A stretch of DNA of 64,000 bases from Burkholderia cepacia (GCF_029962485.1 NZ_CP073637.1:2666001-2730000); one strand, 5' to 3'. Positions 9,165-20,843 are shown, counted from the stretch's first letter. Notes: a model not told the origin generated them from the letters alone. Translations and numbers: made by a program.

Positions 9165-10049
9165 ATGCCCGGCCGTCTCGTCCGCTTCAAGCAGGTCGAC
9201 GTGTTCTCGTCGGTGCCGTTCAAGGGCAATCCGCTTGCCGTGGTGTTCGACGCCGATTCGCTCGGCGACGACGCCATGCTCGAGATCGCCCGCTGGACGA
9301 ACCTGTCGGAAACCACGTTCCTCTGCTCGCCGACCGATCCGGAAGCCGACTACCGCGTCCGGATCTTCACGACGGGCGGCGAACTGCCGTTCGCCGGCCA
9401 CCCGACGCTCGGCACCGCGCATGCGTTCCTGGAAAGCGGCGCGCAGCCGCGCACGCCGGGCCGGCTGATCCAGCAATGCGGAGTCGGCCGGGTCGCGCTG
9501 CGCGAGCAGGCCGGCGGCTGGGCATTCGCCGCGCCGCCGGCACGCGTCACGCCGCTCGACCGTTCGGACTACGCGGTGCTGGCCGCCGCGCTGCGCACCG
9601 ACGCGCTCGATCTCGATGCCGAGCCGTGCGCGGTCGACAACGGCGCGCCGTGGCTGGTCGCACGGCTGAAGTCGGCCGACGCGTGCATCGGCCTGTCGCC
9701 CGATCCGGTCGCACTCGAGGCGCTTACCCGCCGCTACGGCGTGGACGGCCTCGCCGCCTACGCGCCGCACGCCGAAGGCGGCCCCGCGACGTTCGAGATC
9801 CGTTGCCTGATGACGGGCGGCAAGTTCGGCACCCCCGGCGAGGATCCCGTCACCGGCAGCGCGAACGCCGCGCTGGCCGGGCTGCTGACGCGGCAGGAAC
9901 GCCGCCCCGGCCCGTCGTATACGGCCCGCCAGGGCACGGCAATCGGCCGCGACGGCCGCATCTTCGTCAGCTACGACGAAGACGGCACGACCTGGATCGG
10001 CGGCGACGTCGTCACGGTCGTCGACGGTACCTTCCGGTCACCTGCCTGA
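9165..10049 (+). CDS. PhzF-family isomerase/epimerase-like protein
   Basis: A 294-residue cytoplasmic protein of the PhzF fold (two diaminopimelate-epimerase-like domains). It shows KQVDVFSSVPFKGNPLAVVF at the N-terminus, the catalytic-Glu motif TNLSETTFL near residue 44 and the C-terminal GTPGEDPVTGSANAAL. The biochemical substrate of most family members is unknown. I chose the ATG at 9165; an in-frame TTG at 9144 overlaps ridA. It closes the aminotransferase-ridA-phzF group. Confidence 0.88.
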   Translation: MPGRLVRFKQVDVFSSVPFKGNPLAVVFDADSLGDDAMLEIARWTNLSETTFLCSPTDPEADYRVRIFTTGGELPFAGHPTLGTAHAFLESGAQPRTPGRLIQQCGVGRVALREQAGGWAFAAPPARVTPLDRSDYAVLAAALRTDALDLDAEPCAVDNGAPWLVARLKSADACIGLSPDPVALEALTRRYGVDGLAAYAPHAEGGPATFEIRCLMTGGKFGTPGEDPVTGSANAALAGLLTRQERRPGPSYTARQGTAIGRDGRIFVSYDEDGTTWIGGDVVTVVDGTFRSPA

Positions 10050-10156
10050 CATTCCGCGATGTGCGATGGCGCCGGCTCGTCCGGCGCCCCCTACGATTCG
10101 CCCAACTATCGCAAAAACGTTCCAGCCAGTAATATCGGGCCTAATCCGTTGTTTCG

Positions 10157-10199
10157 GACGTCTGTCCATGGTTGCGAATCCCGCGAACGAACAGACGTC
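10157..10199. promoter_or_regulatory. Inverted repeat upstream of the GGDEF-EAL gene
   Basis: Exact 9-base arms GACGTCTGT (10157-10165) and ACAGACGTC (10191-10199) separated by 25 bases, 69 bases before the start of the GGDEF-EAL gene. It could be an operator or an RNA stem-loop in the 5' leader. Both are inference. Confidence 0.4.
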
Positions 10200-10267
10200 G
10201 GGATAACCCCAACCCAAGCCAGCCATCCAGAGGGATGGCGCACGCGAGCAGGACGCCACCCGCTTCG

Positions 10268-12607
10268 ATGAGCTCCGCCCGGTCCAACCACACGCCGCCG
10301 AACCGGCCGCTACGCGCGCCGCGCAAATCGCGCCGGCGTGCGCTATTTGCGATCCCGTTGCTCGGGATGCTGGCGCTCGCGCTGCTGTGGGCCGTGATCA
10401 TCGCGCGGCTGTCGGTGGAAAAGGACAGCGCCTACAAGGAAGCGGCCGCCTCCGCTGCGATCCTCTCTTCAGCGCTCGAGCAGCATACGGTCAAGGCGAT
10501 CCACCAGGTCGACCAGATCACCCGCTTCGTCAAGTTCGAGTTCGAGAAGTCGCCCGGGCGCTTCAATCTCGCGAGCGCCGTCGAGAAAGGCGTCGTGCCG
10601 AGCGACACGCTGATCCAGGTGTCGCTGGTCAACGCGAAGGGCATCCTGTTCGCGAACACGGCCGAGCTGCATCCGCAGCCGATCAACCTGTCCGACCGCG
10701 AGCACTTCAAGGTCCACCTCGCGCACAACGACGATCGCCTCTTCATCAGCAAACCCGTGCTCGGCCGCGTGTCGAGCCACTGGACGCTGCAGATGACGCG
10801 GCGCCTGAACAATCCGGACGGCAGTTTCGCGGGCATCGTCGTCGTGTCGGAAGACCCGAGCTACTTCACGAACGACTTCTACAACAACGCGGCGATCGGC
10901 AAGGAAGGCGTGATCGCGGTGGTGTCCGACACGGGCACCGTGCTCGCGCGGCGCACGGGTTCGCTGAACAACGCGCCGGGCGCGTTTTCGGCATCGGGCG
11001 TCTACCCGATCGCCGAGCGCGTGACGGGCACGATCATCGACCCGATCGACGGTGTGACGCGCATCGTGTCGTACCGCCACCTCGACGGCTACCCGCTCGC
11101 GGTGATGGTCGGGCTGTCGCAGACGGAAGAGTTCGCGGACTACTACCACACGCGCAACGTCTACCTGCTGATGACGAGCTTCATCACGCTCGCGATGCTC
11201 GCGTTCTTCGGCGTCGCGACGGGCCTGATCGGCAAGCTGCTCGGCCGCGAGCGCGAGATGACGCAGCTCGCCGAATACGACCTGCTCACCGGCCTTGCGA
11301 ACCGCTATGCGACGCTGCGCGGGCTGCGCAACGACGTGTCGATGCCGACGAGCCTGTCGCGGCTCGGCCTGCTGTTCATCGATCTCGACAACTTCAAGAC
11401 CGTCAACGACACGCTCGGCCACAACGCCGGCGACATTGTGCTGCAAATGACCGCGTCGCGCCTGGCCGATGCGGTCGGCGACGAAGGCTCGCTCGCGCGC
11501 ATCGGCGGCGACGAGTTCGTCGTCGTGATGAAGGGCGACGACGTCGAGCGACGCGCGGTGCGGCTCGCGGAAGCGATCATCCGGATGTTCGGCGAGCCGT
11601 TCGACGTGCGCGGCAGTTCGTTCGTGCTGCATGCGAGCATCGGCATCGCGCTGCACACCGTCGCCAACGAAAGCGAGATCGACCTGCTGAAGAAGGCCGA
11701 CCTCGCGATGTACAGCGCGAAGGACGCCGGCAAGAACTGCTACCAGTTCTATGCGCCGCACCTGTCGCACCGTGCCGATCACCTGATGCGCTGGGAACAG
11801 CAATTGCGCGTTGCGCTCGCAGAGGGGCAACTGTTCCTCGCATACCAGCCGAAGATCGATCTCACGCATCGCTACATCACCGGCTTCGAAGCACTCGCGC
11901 GCTGGGATCATCCCGAGCACGGGATCATCTCCGCGAACGAATTCATTTCGATCGCCGAATCGACGGGCCTGATCGTGCCGATCGGCGACTTCGTGATCCG
12001 CACCGCATGCGAGCAGATCGCGCGCTGGCGCGACGAGGGCCACGACACGCTGACGCTCGCGGTCAACATCTCGCCCGTGCAGTTCTGGCGCGGCGACCTG
12101 ATCGAGACGATCTCACGCACGCTGCTGGAAACCGGCATCGACGCGAACCGGCTCGAACTCGAGATCACCGAAACCGCGATGATGGAATATCCGGAACTCG
12201 TGTCCGAGAAGATCGTCGCGTTGAAGAAGCTCGGCATCCGCATCGCGCTCGACGATTTCGGCACCGGCTATTCATCGCTGTCGTACCTGCACCGCTTCTC
12301 GGTCGACACGCTGAAGGTCGACCGCTCGTTCGTGCAGGCCATCCCGAACGATCGCAGCGTGTGCGTGATGGTGTCGTCGATCGTGCATCTCGCCCGCTCG
12401 CTCGGCCTGACCGTCGTCGTCGAAGGCACGGAAACCGAAGAGCAGATCACGTGGCTGTCCGCGCTCGGCGAGATCGAGGCGCAGGGCTTCCTGTTCTCGC
12501 GCCCGGTGCCGGCCGATGCGATTCCCGCGCTGATCGCGCGCTTCGGCGTGCGCGGCCACCATCCGAACGTCATCGCGCATCGCGCGACGGGCAGCACGGG
12601 CGCCTGA
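10268..12607 (+). CDS. Membrane-anchored GGDEF-EAL protein (cyclic-di-GMP turnover) with Cache-like sensor
   Basis: A 779-residue inner-membrane signalling protein. A membrane helix at about 25-47 and a second near 300-325 bracket a periplasmic Cache/PAS-like sensor. The GGDEF domain (about 355-510) has an intact ARIGGDEF, but the RxxD inhibitory site five residues upstream is replaced (GDEG). The EAL domain (about 530-770) keeps FEALARW, the LEITET glutamate, IALDDFGTGYSS, LKVDRSFV and VVEGTE, so phosphodiesterase activity is likely. The ATG at 10268 is chosen over an upstream frame from 10172 that would cross the inverted repeat. It stands alone and its ligand is unknown. Confidence 0.93.
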   Translation: MSSARSNHTPPNRPLRAPRKSRRRALFAIPLLGMLALALLWAVIIARLSVEKDSAYKEAAASAAILSSALEQHTVKAIHQVDQITRFVKFEFEKSPGRFNLASAVEKGVVPSDTLIQVSLVNAKGILFANTAELHPQPINLSDREHFKVHLAHNDDRLFISKPVLGRVSSHWTLQMTRRLNNPDGSFAGIVVVSEDPSYFTNDFYNNAAIGKEGVIAVVSDTGTVLARRTGSLNNAPGAFSASGVYPIAERVTGTIIDPIDGVTRIVSYRHLDGYPLAVMVGLSQTEEFADYYHTRNVYLLMTSFITLAMLAFFGVATGLIGKLLGREREMTQLAEYDLLTGLANRYATLRGLRNDVSMPTSLSRLGLLFIDLDNFKTVNDTLGHNAGDIVLQMTASRLADAVGDEGSLARIGGDEFVVVMKGDDVERRAVRLAEAIIRMFGEPFDVRGSSFVLHASIGIALHTVANESEIDLLKKADLAMYSAKDAGKNCYQFYAPHLSHRADHLMRWEQQLRVALAEGQLFLAYQPKIDLTHRYITGFEALARWDHPEHGIISANEFISIAESTGLIVPIGDFVIRTACEQIARWRDEGHDTLTLAVNISPVQFWRGDLIETISRTLLETGIDANRLELEITETAMMEYPELVSEKIVALKKLGIRIALDDFGTGYSSLSYLHRFSVDTLKVDRSFVQAIPNDRSVCVMVSSIVHLARSLGLTVVVEGTETEEQITWLSALGEIEAQGFLFSRPVPADAIPALIARFGVRGHHPNVIAHRATGSTGA

Positions 12608-12811
12608 GCAGCACCGCGTCTGCGACCGCGATGTGCGTTGCGCGCTGCCGCAATTGTTTCGTTTTCCGATCCGATTGTTTAGTTCATTAACTAGCGTTTT
12701 CGCGCATGGCAGTGTCACGGTGCGCGGCGGACAATCGGGAGGGCCAACGTATCGGCGGGCCGCCGGTACGGTCACACGCGCGAGATCTGGCCCTGCGCCA
12801 ATACCACAACC

Positions 12812-14020
12812 ATGACAACCGTCGAAGTCGAAGCGACCGCTCGTGTCGAAGAGGCACAGGCATCCCTGTGGGCCTTGTTCAAGGTCGTCGCCGGCATTTC
12901 TGCGATCTCGTGGGGCGGGCTTTCGATGATGGCGCAACTCGAACGCCACTACGTTGAACGGCTGCAGCGCATCGAACCGCACGTATTCGGCGATCTTGTC
13001 GCGCTCGCCTGGCTCGTGCCGGGCCCCGTCGGCTGCAATGTGGCAGTGCAGGTCGGCCAGACGCTGCACGGCCGCGCCGGCGCATGGGTCGCCGGTATCG
13101 CGAGCGTGCTGCCGTTCTCGATCCTGATGACGCTGTTCGCGATCTTTTATCAGACGCCGCTCGTGCGCTCGCTGGCGGCGCCGATGCTGATCAATCACTT
13201 CGGGATGGTGCTCGCCGCGCTGATCGGCGTCACATGGGTCAAGCAGTTGCGCTCGCTCGCGCGCACGCGGCTCGAACAGTTGATCGCCGCGCTGTCGACG
13301 ATTCTGCTCGCTTTCGCACATAGTCCCGCCGCTTTCGTCGGAATTCTCTTCGCTGCGTTTGCAGCGGGCTGGCTGACGGGGCCGACCCAACGCGACGCGG
13401 TCGATTTCACGCTGTCGAAGCGCGACCGCAACCTGCTCGTGCTGCTCGGCGTGCTCGTCGTGCTGTTCGCGGTGCCGCTGCCGGGCGATTACCAGGCGCA
13501 GCTGTTGTGGCCGCGCCTCGCGGGTGCCGGCATGACGCTGTTCGGCGGCGGTTTTTCCGCCCTGCCGGTGCTCAAGACGCTGTTCGTGTCGCCCGCAACG
13601 GGCATCTCCGATCACGACTTCACGCTGGCGTTCGCGCTGTCGCCGGTAGCGCCGGGGCCGCTGCTGAACGTTGTGCCGTTTCTCGGCTACCTGACGGACG
13701 GCTGGGTCGGCGCGCTGCTCGCGACGGCCGCGCTGTTCATTCCGTCGGGGTGCCTCGTCGTGTTTGCGCAGAACCACCTGTTCCGGCTCAAGCGCCACGC
13801 GCGCTTCGAACACGGGATGCGCCTGCTGCGCGCGGCGACGACGGGCTTTCTCGTCGTCGCCGTCGTGAAGATCCTGCACCGCGAGCCGGCCGACCCCGTT
13901 TACTGGCTGACGGGCGCCTTCGCGACGCTGTGCTTCACGCGCTTCAAGGTGCCCGTCTATGCCGTCTACGGCGCGGTCGCCGTGGCGTGCAGCGTGTGGT
14001 TGTGGGCCGCCGCGCGCTGA
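12812..14020 (+). CDS. Chromate transporter family protein (ChrA-like)
   Basis: A 402-residue inner-membrane protein with two homologous chromate-transporter halves. The N-terminal half has ISWGGLSMMAQLERHYVE and AWLVPGPVGCNVAVQVG. The C-terminal half has FGGGFSALPVLKTLF and AFALSPVAPGPLLNVVPFLGYL, the family's repeated G-P-x-x-x-N pattern. Characterised members export chromate by proton symport or antiport; chromosomal members may move other oxyanions. The upstream gap of about 200 bases contains AT-rich promoter-like sequence. There is no chrB regulator nearby. Confidence 0.87.
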   Translation: MTTVEVEATARVEEAQASLWALFKVVAGISAISWGGLSMMAQLERHYVERLQRIEPHVFGDLVALAWLVPGPVGCNVAVQVGQTLHGRAGAWVAGIASVLPFSILMTLFAIFYQTPLVRSLAAPMLINHFGMVLAALIGVTWVKQLRSLARTRLEQLIAALSTILLAFAHSPAAFVGILFAAFAAGWLTGPTQRDAVDFTLSKRDRNLLVLLGVLVVLFAVPLPGDYQAQLLWPRLAGAGMTLFGGGFSALPVLKTLFVSPATGISDHDFTLAFALSPVAPGPLLNVVPFLGYLTDGWVGALLATAALFIPSGCLVVFAQNHLFRLKRHARFEHGMRLLRAATTGFLVVAVVKILHREPADPVYWLTGAFATLCFTRFKVPVYAVYGAVAVACSVWLWAAAR

Positions 14021-14072
14021 CGGGCGGCGGCCATCGCCCTGCTCTGCCGGCTTCCACCGGCATCGACGAACC

Positions 14073-14519
14073 TCAACCGGCCTGCACCGCGACCCGGCGC
14101 GCCATCCAGCGGGCCCGCAGCGCGTCGTACGCGAGGTTGAAGCAGAACGTATAAGGCAGGAAGAACAGCACGATGCCGAGGTCGAGCAGCAGTGCCTCGA
14201 CGAGGCTCACGTTCAGCCACCACGCGGCCACCGGCACCACCATCGCGACGAGACCGAGTTCGAACATGACTGCGTGCGCGATCCGCATGCCGAGCGTGCG
14301 CTTCAATCCCGCACGCCGCTCGAAGCGGTCGAACAGCGTGTTGAACGCCATGTTCCACGCCATCGCGATCAGCGACACCATCAGGGTCAGCACGCCGACG
14401 TGCGACACCGGCATATCCAGCAGCCACGCGCCGATCGGCGCACACAGCGCGATCGCGACCAGTTCGAACGTCAGTGCGTGCAGCAGCCGTTCCGTTACCG
14501 TTTTGTTCATCTGTTTCAT
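14073..14519 (-). CDS. PACE-family efflux transporter (AceI-like)
   Basis: A 148-residue inner-membrane protein with four membrane segments in two bacterial transmembrane pair domains. The repeated motifs are RLLHALTFELVAIALCAPIGAW and RIAHAVMFELGLVAMVVPVAAW (shown here in part: ALTFELVAI, AVMFELGLV), whose Glu residues are essential in AceI. AceI exports chlorhexidine and short diamines. The ATG at 14519 follows a GGAGGG site with good spacing. It diverges from a LysR regulator, the same arrangement as aceI/aceR. Confidence 0.88.
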   Translation of the reverse strand: MKQMNKTVTERLLHALTFELVAIALCAPIGAWLLDMPVSHVGVLTLMVSLIAMAWNMAFNTLFDRFERRAGLKRTLGMRIAHAVMFELGLVAMVVPVAAWWLNVSLVEALLLDLGIVLFFLPYTFCFNLAYDALRARWMARRVAVQAG

Positions 14520-14594
14520 GATGCCCTCCAATCCGTTACGTCATTCATGCGAGCCATTTTGATCGGCGATACCGGTTGAATCCAGTTTGTTATC

Positions 14595-14609
14595 ATCGGT
14601 TTTACCGAT
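14595..14609. promoter_or_regulatory. LysR-type operator between PACE and LysR genes
   Basis: A perfect inverted repeat ATCGGT (14595-14600), three bases, ACCGAT (14604-14609), inside an AT-rich stretch between the divergent genes. The T-N11-A spacing fits a LysR recognition site, so it probably serves the adjacent regulator. Confidence 0.6.
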
Positions 14610-14631
14610 ATAACGAAGTCTGGAGCGCCGC

Positions 14632-15516
14632 ATGCACCACGCCCCCGAAGCCCTGCTCGCGTTCGCCGAGGCCGCGCTGCTCGGCTCGTTCACGGCCGCC
14701 GCGCGCAAGCTCGGCAAGCGCCAGTCGACCATCTCGGAAGCCATCGCGAACCTCGAAATCGATCTCGGCGTGCAACTGTTCGACCGCTCGACTCGCGCGC
14801 CGACACTGACAGACGCCGGCCGCGCGCTACTGCCGCAGGTGCAGCGCGCGCTCGAAGCCAGTGCGGCGATCGACCGCACGGCCGCGCGGCTCGCGCATGG
14901 CGAGGAAGCGCGGCTGACACTCGTCGTGTCCGACACGTACCAGTCGAAACGTTATGAGGAAACGCTGATGGCGCTCGAACGGCGCTTTCCGGCACTCGAG
15001 CTCGAATGCCAGATCGCCGAACACGAGGACGTGCTCGACCTGATCCAGCAGGGCCGCGCGCAGCTCGGGCTGATGGCCGCGCGTGCGGCCTACCCGGCCG
15101 ATATCGGCGCGGCGACGGTGGCGGAAGAATCGGAGATCGGGCTGTTCGTCGGGCGCACGCACGCGCTCGCCGAATACGGCGACGCCGAGGTCCCGCACGC
15201 GGCGCTGCGCGACGTGCGCGAACTGCGCCTCAACACCTATGTGAAAACGGAAGGCCGCGGCGCCGACGACCGAATCGTCGTCGGCACGCAGCACTGGCTG
15301 GCGCCGAGCTACCTGATGCTGCTGGAGATGGCCGTACTGGGGTTCGGCTGGGCGGAACTGCCGCGCTGGATGGTCGAGCACTTCGCACGGGATCGCCTGT
15401 GCGAGCTGCGCTCACGCGGCTGGCCGCGCCGTGTGCGGGTGGATGCGGTCTGGTCGCGCAACCGGCCGCTCGGCCCGGCCGGCGCCTGGCTGCTCGATGC
15501 GATGCTGGCCGCGTAG
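14632..15516 (+). CDS. LysR-family transcriptional regulator (AceR-like position)
   Basis: A 294-residue DNA-binding regulator. The N-terminal winged helix (about 1-60: FTAAARKLGKRQSTISEAIANLE) is followed by a periplasmic-binding-protein-like effector domain from about residue 88. It is divergent from the PACE efflux gene with an exact palindrome between, so it likely activates that gene in response to an exported cation. The ATG at 14632 has a GGAGCG site upstream. Confidence 0.88.
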   Translation: MHHAPEALLAFAEAALLGSFTAAARKLGKRQSTISEAIANLEIDLGVQLFDRSTRAPTLTDAGRALLPQVQRALEASAAIDRTAARLAHGEEARLTLVVSDTYQSKRYEETLMALERRFPALELECQIAEHEDVLDLIQQGRAQLGLMAARAAYPADIGAATVAEESEIGLFVGRTHALAEYGDAEVPHAALRDVRELRLNTYVKTEGRGADDRIVVGTQHWLAPSYLMLLEMAVLGFGWAELPRWMVEHFARDRLCELRSRGWPRRVRVDAVWSRNRPLGPAGAWLLDAMLAA

Positions 15517-15554
15517 CGGCGCAGGCCGCCGGGACGGCGGCCGAGCCCGAACGA

Positions 15555-16013
15555 TCAGAAACCGCGCGACAGCACGGCCGCGCCGACCGTGACGACGCCG
15601 AGCACGAGATTCACGACGACGAGCAGGCGCACCGCGTTCACCGCGCGCGCGCCGTCCGGCCAGTTCTGCGCCTGCACCGCGCGGCGGATGCGCGGGAACA
15701 GCGCGAAGCGGATATGGCCGAAGATCAGCATCATCACGACGCCGAGCCCAGCCATCGCGTGCAGCGACCACGTCGCGTGCGCGCCGCCGAATTCCACGAG
15801 CAGGAAGCCGCCGGACAGCAGGATCACGATCACGGAGCCCGCCACCCAGTTGAAGAAGCGGCCGAACACGCCTTCGATCAGCGGCAGCCGGAGCTGCGGC
15901 GACAGGTCGGACAGCGCCGGACGCAGGCAGAAGTTCGCGAAGACCATCCCGCCCACCCACACGGCAACGGCCAGCAGGTGAAGAAACAGCGCGACGGCAA
16001 CAGCGTGGGACAT
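15555..16013 (-). CDS. CopD-family membrane protein
   Basis: A 152-residue inner-membrane protein with four predicted helices. The first carries LFLHLLAVAVWVGGMVFANF, the typical CopD/YozB start with His and Trp-Val-Gly, and a HAMAGLGVVMMLIFGHIR helix follows. Family members are linked to copper uptake or are copper-resistance-like proteins of unknown role. It is convergent with the LysR gene and lies upstream of nothing obviously metal-related. Confidence 0.75.
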   Translation of the reverse strand: MSHAVAVALFLHLLAVAVWVGGMVFANFCLRPALSDLSPQLRLPLIEGVFGRFFNWVAGSVIVILLSGGFLLVEFGGAHATWSLHAMAGLGVVMMLIFGHIRFALFPRIRRAVQAQNWPDGARAVNAVRLLVVVNLVLGVVTVGAAVLSRGF

Positions 16014-16180
16014 GGCGAATCCTGTGATGAGTGGGGTGCAGCGAACGGCCGCGTCGCGCGCGGCATCAAGCGACGTTCGACCGGCCAGTCGCCTCTCGGT
16101 TCAGACCCCCGGCGCGATTTCACAATATTTTGCAAGTTCCGCGTGACAGCGCCACCGTTGCTTACCCGAATCCCCACGCC

Positions 16181-16223
16181 AAAAGAAAAGGCCGCACACC
16201 CGCCGAAGCGGACGTGCGGCCTT
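16181..16223 (-). terminator. Rho-independent terminator of parC
   Basis: Exact 10-base arms AAGGCCGCAC (16188-16197) and GTGCGGCCTT (16214-16223). On the minus strand a TTTTCTTTT tail follows, 27 bases past the parC stop. Confidence 0.85.
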
Positions 16224-16249
16224 CGATCGCGGCCGAACCGGGCCCGGCG

Positions 16250-18571
16250 TCAGCCGAGCAGCGGACGCAGCTCGTTGACGACCTTGAGCTTCGTCTCCGG
16301 CGCGCGGCCCTTGCGGGCGCGCTTCCCGATGTGCGGCGCGAGCCCTGCGTACGACAGCGTGTCGTCCTGCGCCTTGCCGCCGCGGCCGGTGCCGATCAGC
16401 ACGACGCCGGCCGGATCGATCGCGAGCGCCTGGACCAGCGTTTCCTTGTCGTCGAGCGCCATCAGGATCACGCCGCGGCCACCGCCGGACAGCGTCTTCA
16501 TCTCGTCCATCCCGAACACGAGCAGCCGGCCGCCGCTCGACAGGCACGCGACCTGTGTCGCATTCGGCAGCACGGGCATCGGCGCGAGCGGCACCGCGCC
16601 CGTATCGATCGTCATGAACGCCTTGCCGGCCTTCACGCGGCTCACCATGTCGCCGACCTTCGCGAGGAAGCCGAAGCCGTTGCTCGACGCGAGCAGCAGT
16701 TGCTGGTCGGCCGGCGCCGCGTAGTAGTGCATCAGGTGCGAGCCCGATTCGAGCTCGATCAGCGACGTGACCGGCACACCGTCACCGCGCCCGCCCGGCA
16801 GTACCGACACGTCGACCGAGTACACGCGGCCGCTGCTGCCCCATGCGATCAGGCGATCCGGCGTGCGGCACTGGAACGCCGCGTACAGGTGATCGCCGGC
16901 CTTGAACGAGAAGCTGGCCGGGTCGAGCCCGTGGCCCTTCAGCGCCCGCACCCAGCCCTTCTGCGACACGACGACCGTCACCGGCTCGTCGACCACCTTC
17001 GCCTCGAACGTCGCGCGCTTTTCCTGCTGGATCAGCGTGCGGCGATCGTCGCCGTACTGCTTCGCGTCGGCCTCGATCTCCTTGATCATCAGCCGCTTCA
17101 TCGCGCTTTCGTTCGCGAGCAGCTCCTCGAGCTTCGCCTTCTCGTCGCGCAGCGCTTCGAGTTCCTTCTCGATCTTGATCTTCTCGAGCCGCGCGAGCTG
17201 GCGCAGGCGGATTTCGAGAATGTCTTCGGCCTGACGGTCGCTGAGGCCGAACGCGCTCATCAGCGCGGCCTTCGGCTCGTCCGACTCGCGGATGATGCGG
17301 ATCACCTCGTCGATGTTCAGGAAGACGATCATCCGCCCTTCGAGGATGTGGATGCGATCGTCGACCTTCGCGAGGCGATGGCGGCAACGGCGCGTCATCG
17401 TCAGCTGGCGGAACTTCACCCACTCGTCGAGGATCGTCAGCAGACCCTTCTGACCCGGCCGGCCGTCGGCGCCGATCATCACGAGATTCAGCGTCGCGTT
17501 CGATTCGAGGCTCGTGTACGCGAGCAGCGTATTCACGAATTCCGTCTGGTCGATCGTGCGCGACTTCGGCTCGAACACGAGCCGCACCGCTGCTTCCTTG
17601 CCCGACTCGTCGCGCACCGCGTCGAGCAGGTCGAGCATCGCCTTCTTCGTGTTGAGCTGCTCGGGCGTCAGCGTCTTCTTGCCGAGCTTGAGCTTCGGGT
17701 TGGTCAGTTCCTCGATTTCCTCGAGCACCTTCTGGCCCGACGTGCTCGGCGGCAGCTCGGTGACGACGAGCTGCCACTGGCCGCGCGCGAGATCCTCGAT
17801 CTTCCATTTCGCGCGCACCTTCAGGCTGCCGCGGCCGGTTTCGTACGCCGCGGCGATTTCGGTGTCGCTCGAGATGATCTGGCCGCCGCCCGGGAAATCC
17901 GGGCCAGGGATCAGGTTCATCAGCTCCGCGTGCGTCAGCTTCGGATTGCGGATCAGCGCGACTGCCGCGCCCGCGACTTCGCGCAGGTTGTGCGACGGGA
18001 TTTCGGTGGCGAGGCCGACCGCGATGCCCGACGCGCCGTTCAGCAGCACGAACGGCATGCGGCTCGGCAGCGTCTTCGGTTCCTCGAACGAGCCGTCGTA
18101 GTTCGGCATGAAGTCGACCGTGCCCTGATCGATCTCGTCGAGCAGCAGCTTCGCGATCGGCGTGAGGCGCGCTTCCGTGTAACGCATCGCCGCCGCGCCG
18201 TCGCCGTCGCGCGAACCGAAGTTGCCCTGCCCGTCGATCAGCGGGTAGCGCAGCGAGAAATCCTGCGCGAGGCGCACGAGCGCGTCGTACGCCGACTGGT
18301 CGCCGTGCGGGTGGTATTTACCGAGCACGTCGCCGACCACGCGCGCCGACTTCACCGGCTTCGCGTCCGGGCCGAGGCCCATTTCGTTCATCGCGAACAG
18401 GATCCGGCGCTGCACCGGCTTCTGGCCGTCGCACACGTCGGGCAGCGCGCGGCTCTTCACGACGCTGACCGCGTAGCTGAGATACGCCTGCTCCGCGTAG
18501 TTGCCGAGCGTCAGCGCGTCGCTCTCGGGCGCGTCCGGGCTCGCAAAGAGATCGGAGGTGTTGTCGTCCAT
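16250..18571 (-). CDS. parC: DNA topoisomerase IV subunit A
   Basis: A 773-residue DNA-cleaving subunit that decatenates daughter chromosomes with ParE. The N-terminal breakage-reunion domain shows the catalytic Tyr in [10 protein letters not shown] and the quinolone-determining segment [14 protein letters not shown]. At the position of E. coli Ser80 there is Gln, and at Glu84 there is Asp. A long coiled-coil region follows (residues about 390-500), then the C-terminal beta-pinwheel, where GQ-box-like sequence is degenerate. It lies 69 bases downstream of parE in the same direction, with a GC hairpin (18605-18625) between the two genes. Confidence 0.97.
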   Translation of the reverse strand: MDDNTSDLFASPDAPESDALTLGNYAEQAYLSYAVSVVKSRALPDVCDGQKPVQRRILFAMNEMGLGPDAKPVKSARVVGDVLGKYHPHGDQSAYDALVRLAQDFSLRYPLIDGQGNFGSRDGDGAAAMRYTEARLTPIAKLLLDEIDQGTVDFMPNYDGSFEEPKTLPSRMPFVLLNGASGIAVGLATEIPSHNLREVAGAAVALIRNPKLTHAELMNLIPGPDFPGGGQIISSDTEIAAAYETGRGSLKVRAKWKIEDLARGQWQLVVTELPPSTSGQKVLEEIEELTNPKLKLGKKTLTPEQLNTKKAMLDLLDAVRDESGKEAAVRLVFEPKSRTIDQTEFVNTLLAYTSLESNATLNLVMIGADGRPGQKGLLTILDEWVKFRQLTMTRRCRHRLAKVDDRIHILEGRMIVFLNIDEVIRIIRESDEPKAALMSAFGLSDRQAEDILEIRLRQLARLEKIKIEKELEALRDEKAKLEELLANESAMKRLMIKEIEADAKQYGDDRRTLIQQEKRATFEAKVVDEPVTVVVSQKGWVRALKGHGLDPASFSFKAGDHLYAAFQCRTPDRLIAWGSSGRVYSVDVSVLPGGRGDGVPVTSLIELESGSHLMHYYAAPADQQLLLASSNGFGFLAKVGDMVSRVKAGKAFMTIDTGAVPLAPMPVLPNATQVACLSSGGRLLVFGMDEMKTLSGGGRGVILMALDDKETLVQALAIDPAGVVLIGTGRGGKAQDDTLSYAGLAPHIGKRARKGRAPETKLKVVNELRPLLG

Positions 18572-18640
18572 CTGAATTCCGTATTCGTAAGTGGCGTGAG
18601 GCCGGGCCGGGCGTCATGCCCGGCCGCGCGGATTCCCGGC

Positions 18641-20623
<1,983 letters not shown>

Positions 20624-20653
20624 AGGCGCTGAATTTCGTCATTCATCGGGACG

Positions 20654-20676
20654 TTGTCCACACCTCGTGTGGATAA
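20654..20676. promoter_or_regulatory. DnaA-box-like inverted pair upstream of parE
   Basis: TGTGGATAA at 20668-20676 is the exact reverse complement of the consensus DnaA box TTATCCACA, and TTGTCCACA at 20654-20662 matches it in eight of nine positions. The two face each other over a TCCACAC/GTGTGGA palindrome, 31-53 bases before the parE start. Binding by DnaA is inference. Confidence 0.5.
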
Positions 20677-20843
20677 CGTCGTGGACAAAACGTTGAGTTC
20701 CGTAAAAAAGCGAATCGAAACAACGGTGTGCTTGGACTGCTCCGAAAGCGGGCGCGCGGCGTGCGCGGCGCGGCCCTGAACGCGCGGTATTTTACTGGTT
20801 CCGCGTGGCGCGCCAATCAAGAGATCGGCGCGCACCGCACGCG

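Noticed and set aside
20654..20676. Replication origin suggested by DnaA-like boxes
   Set aside because: Only two boxes, no AT-rich unwinding region and no dnaA/dnaN neighbours; better read as a promoter element of parE.
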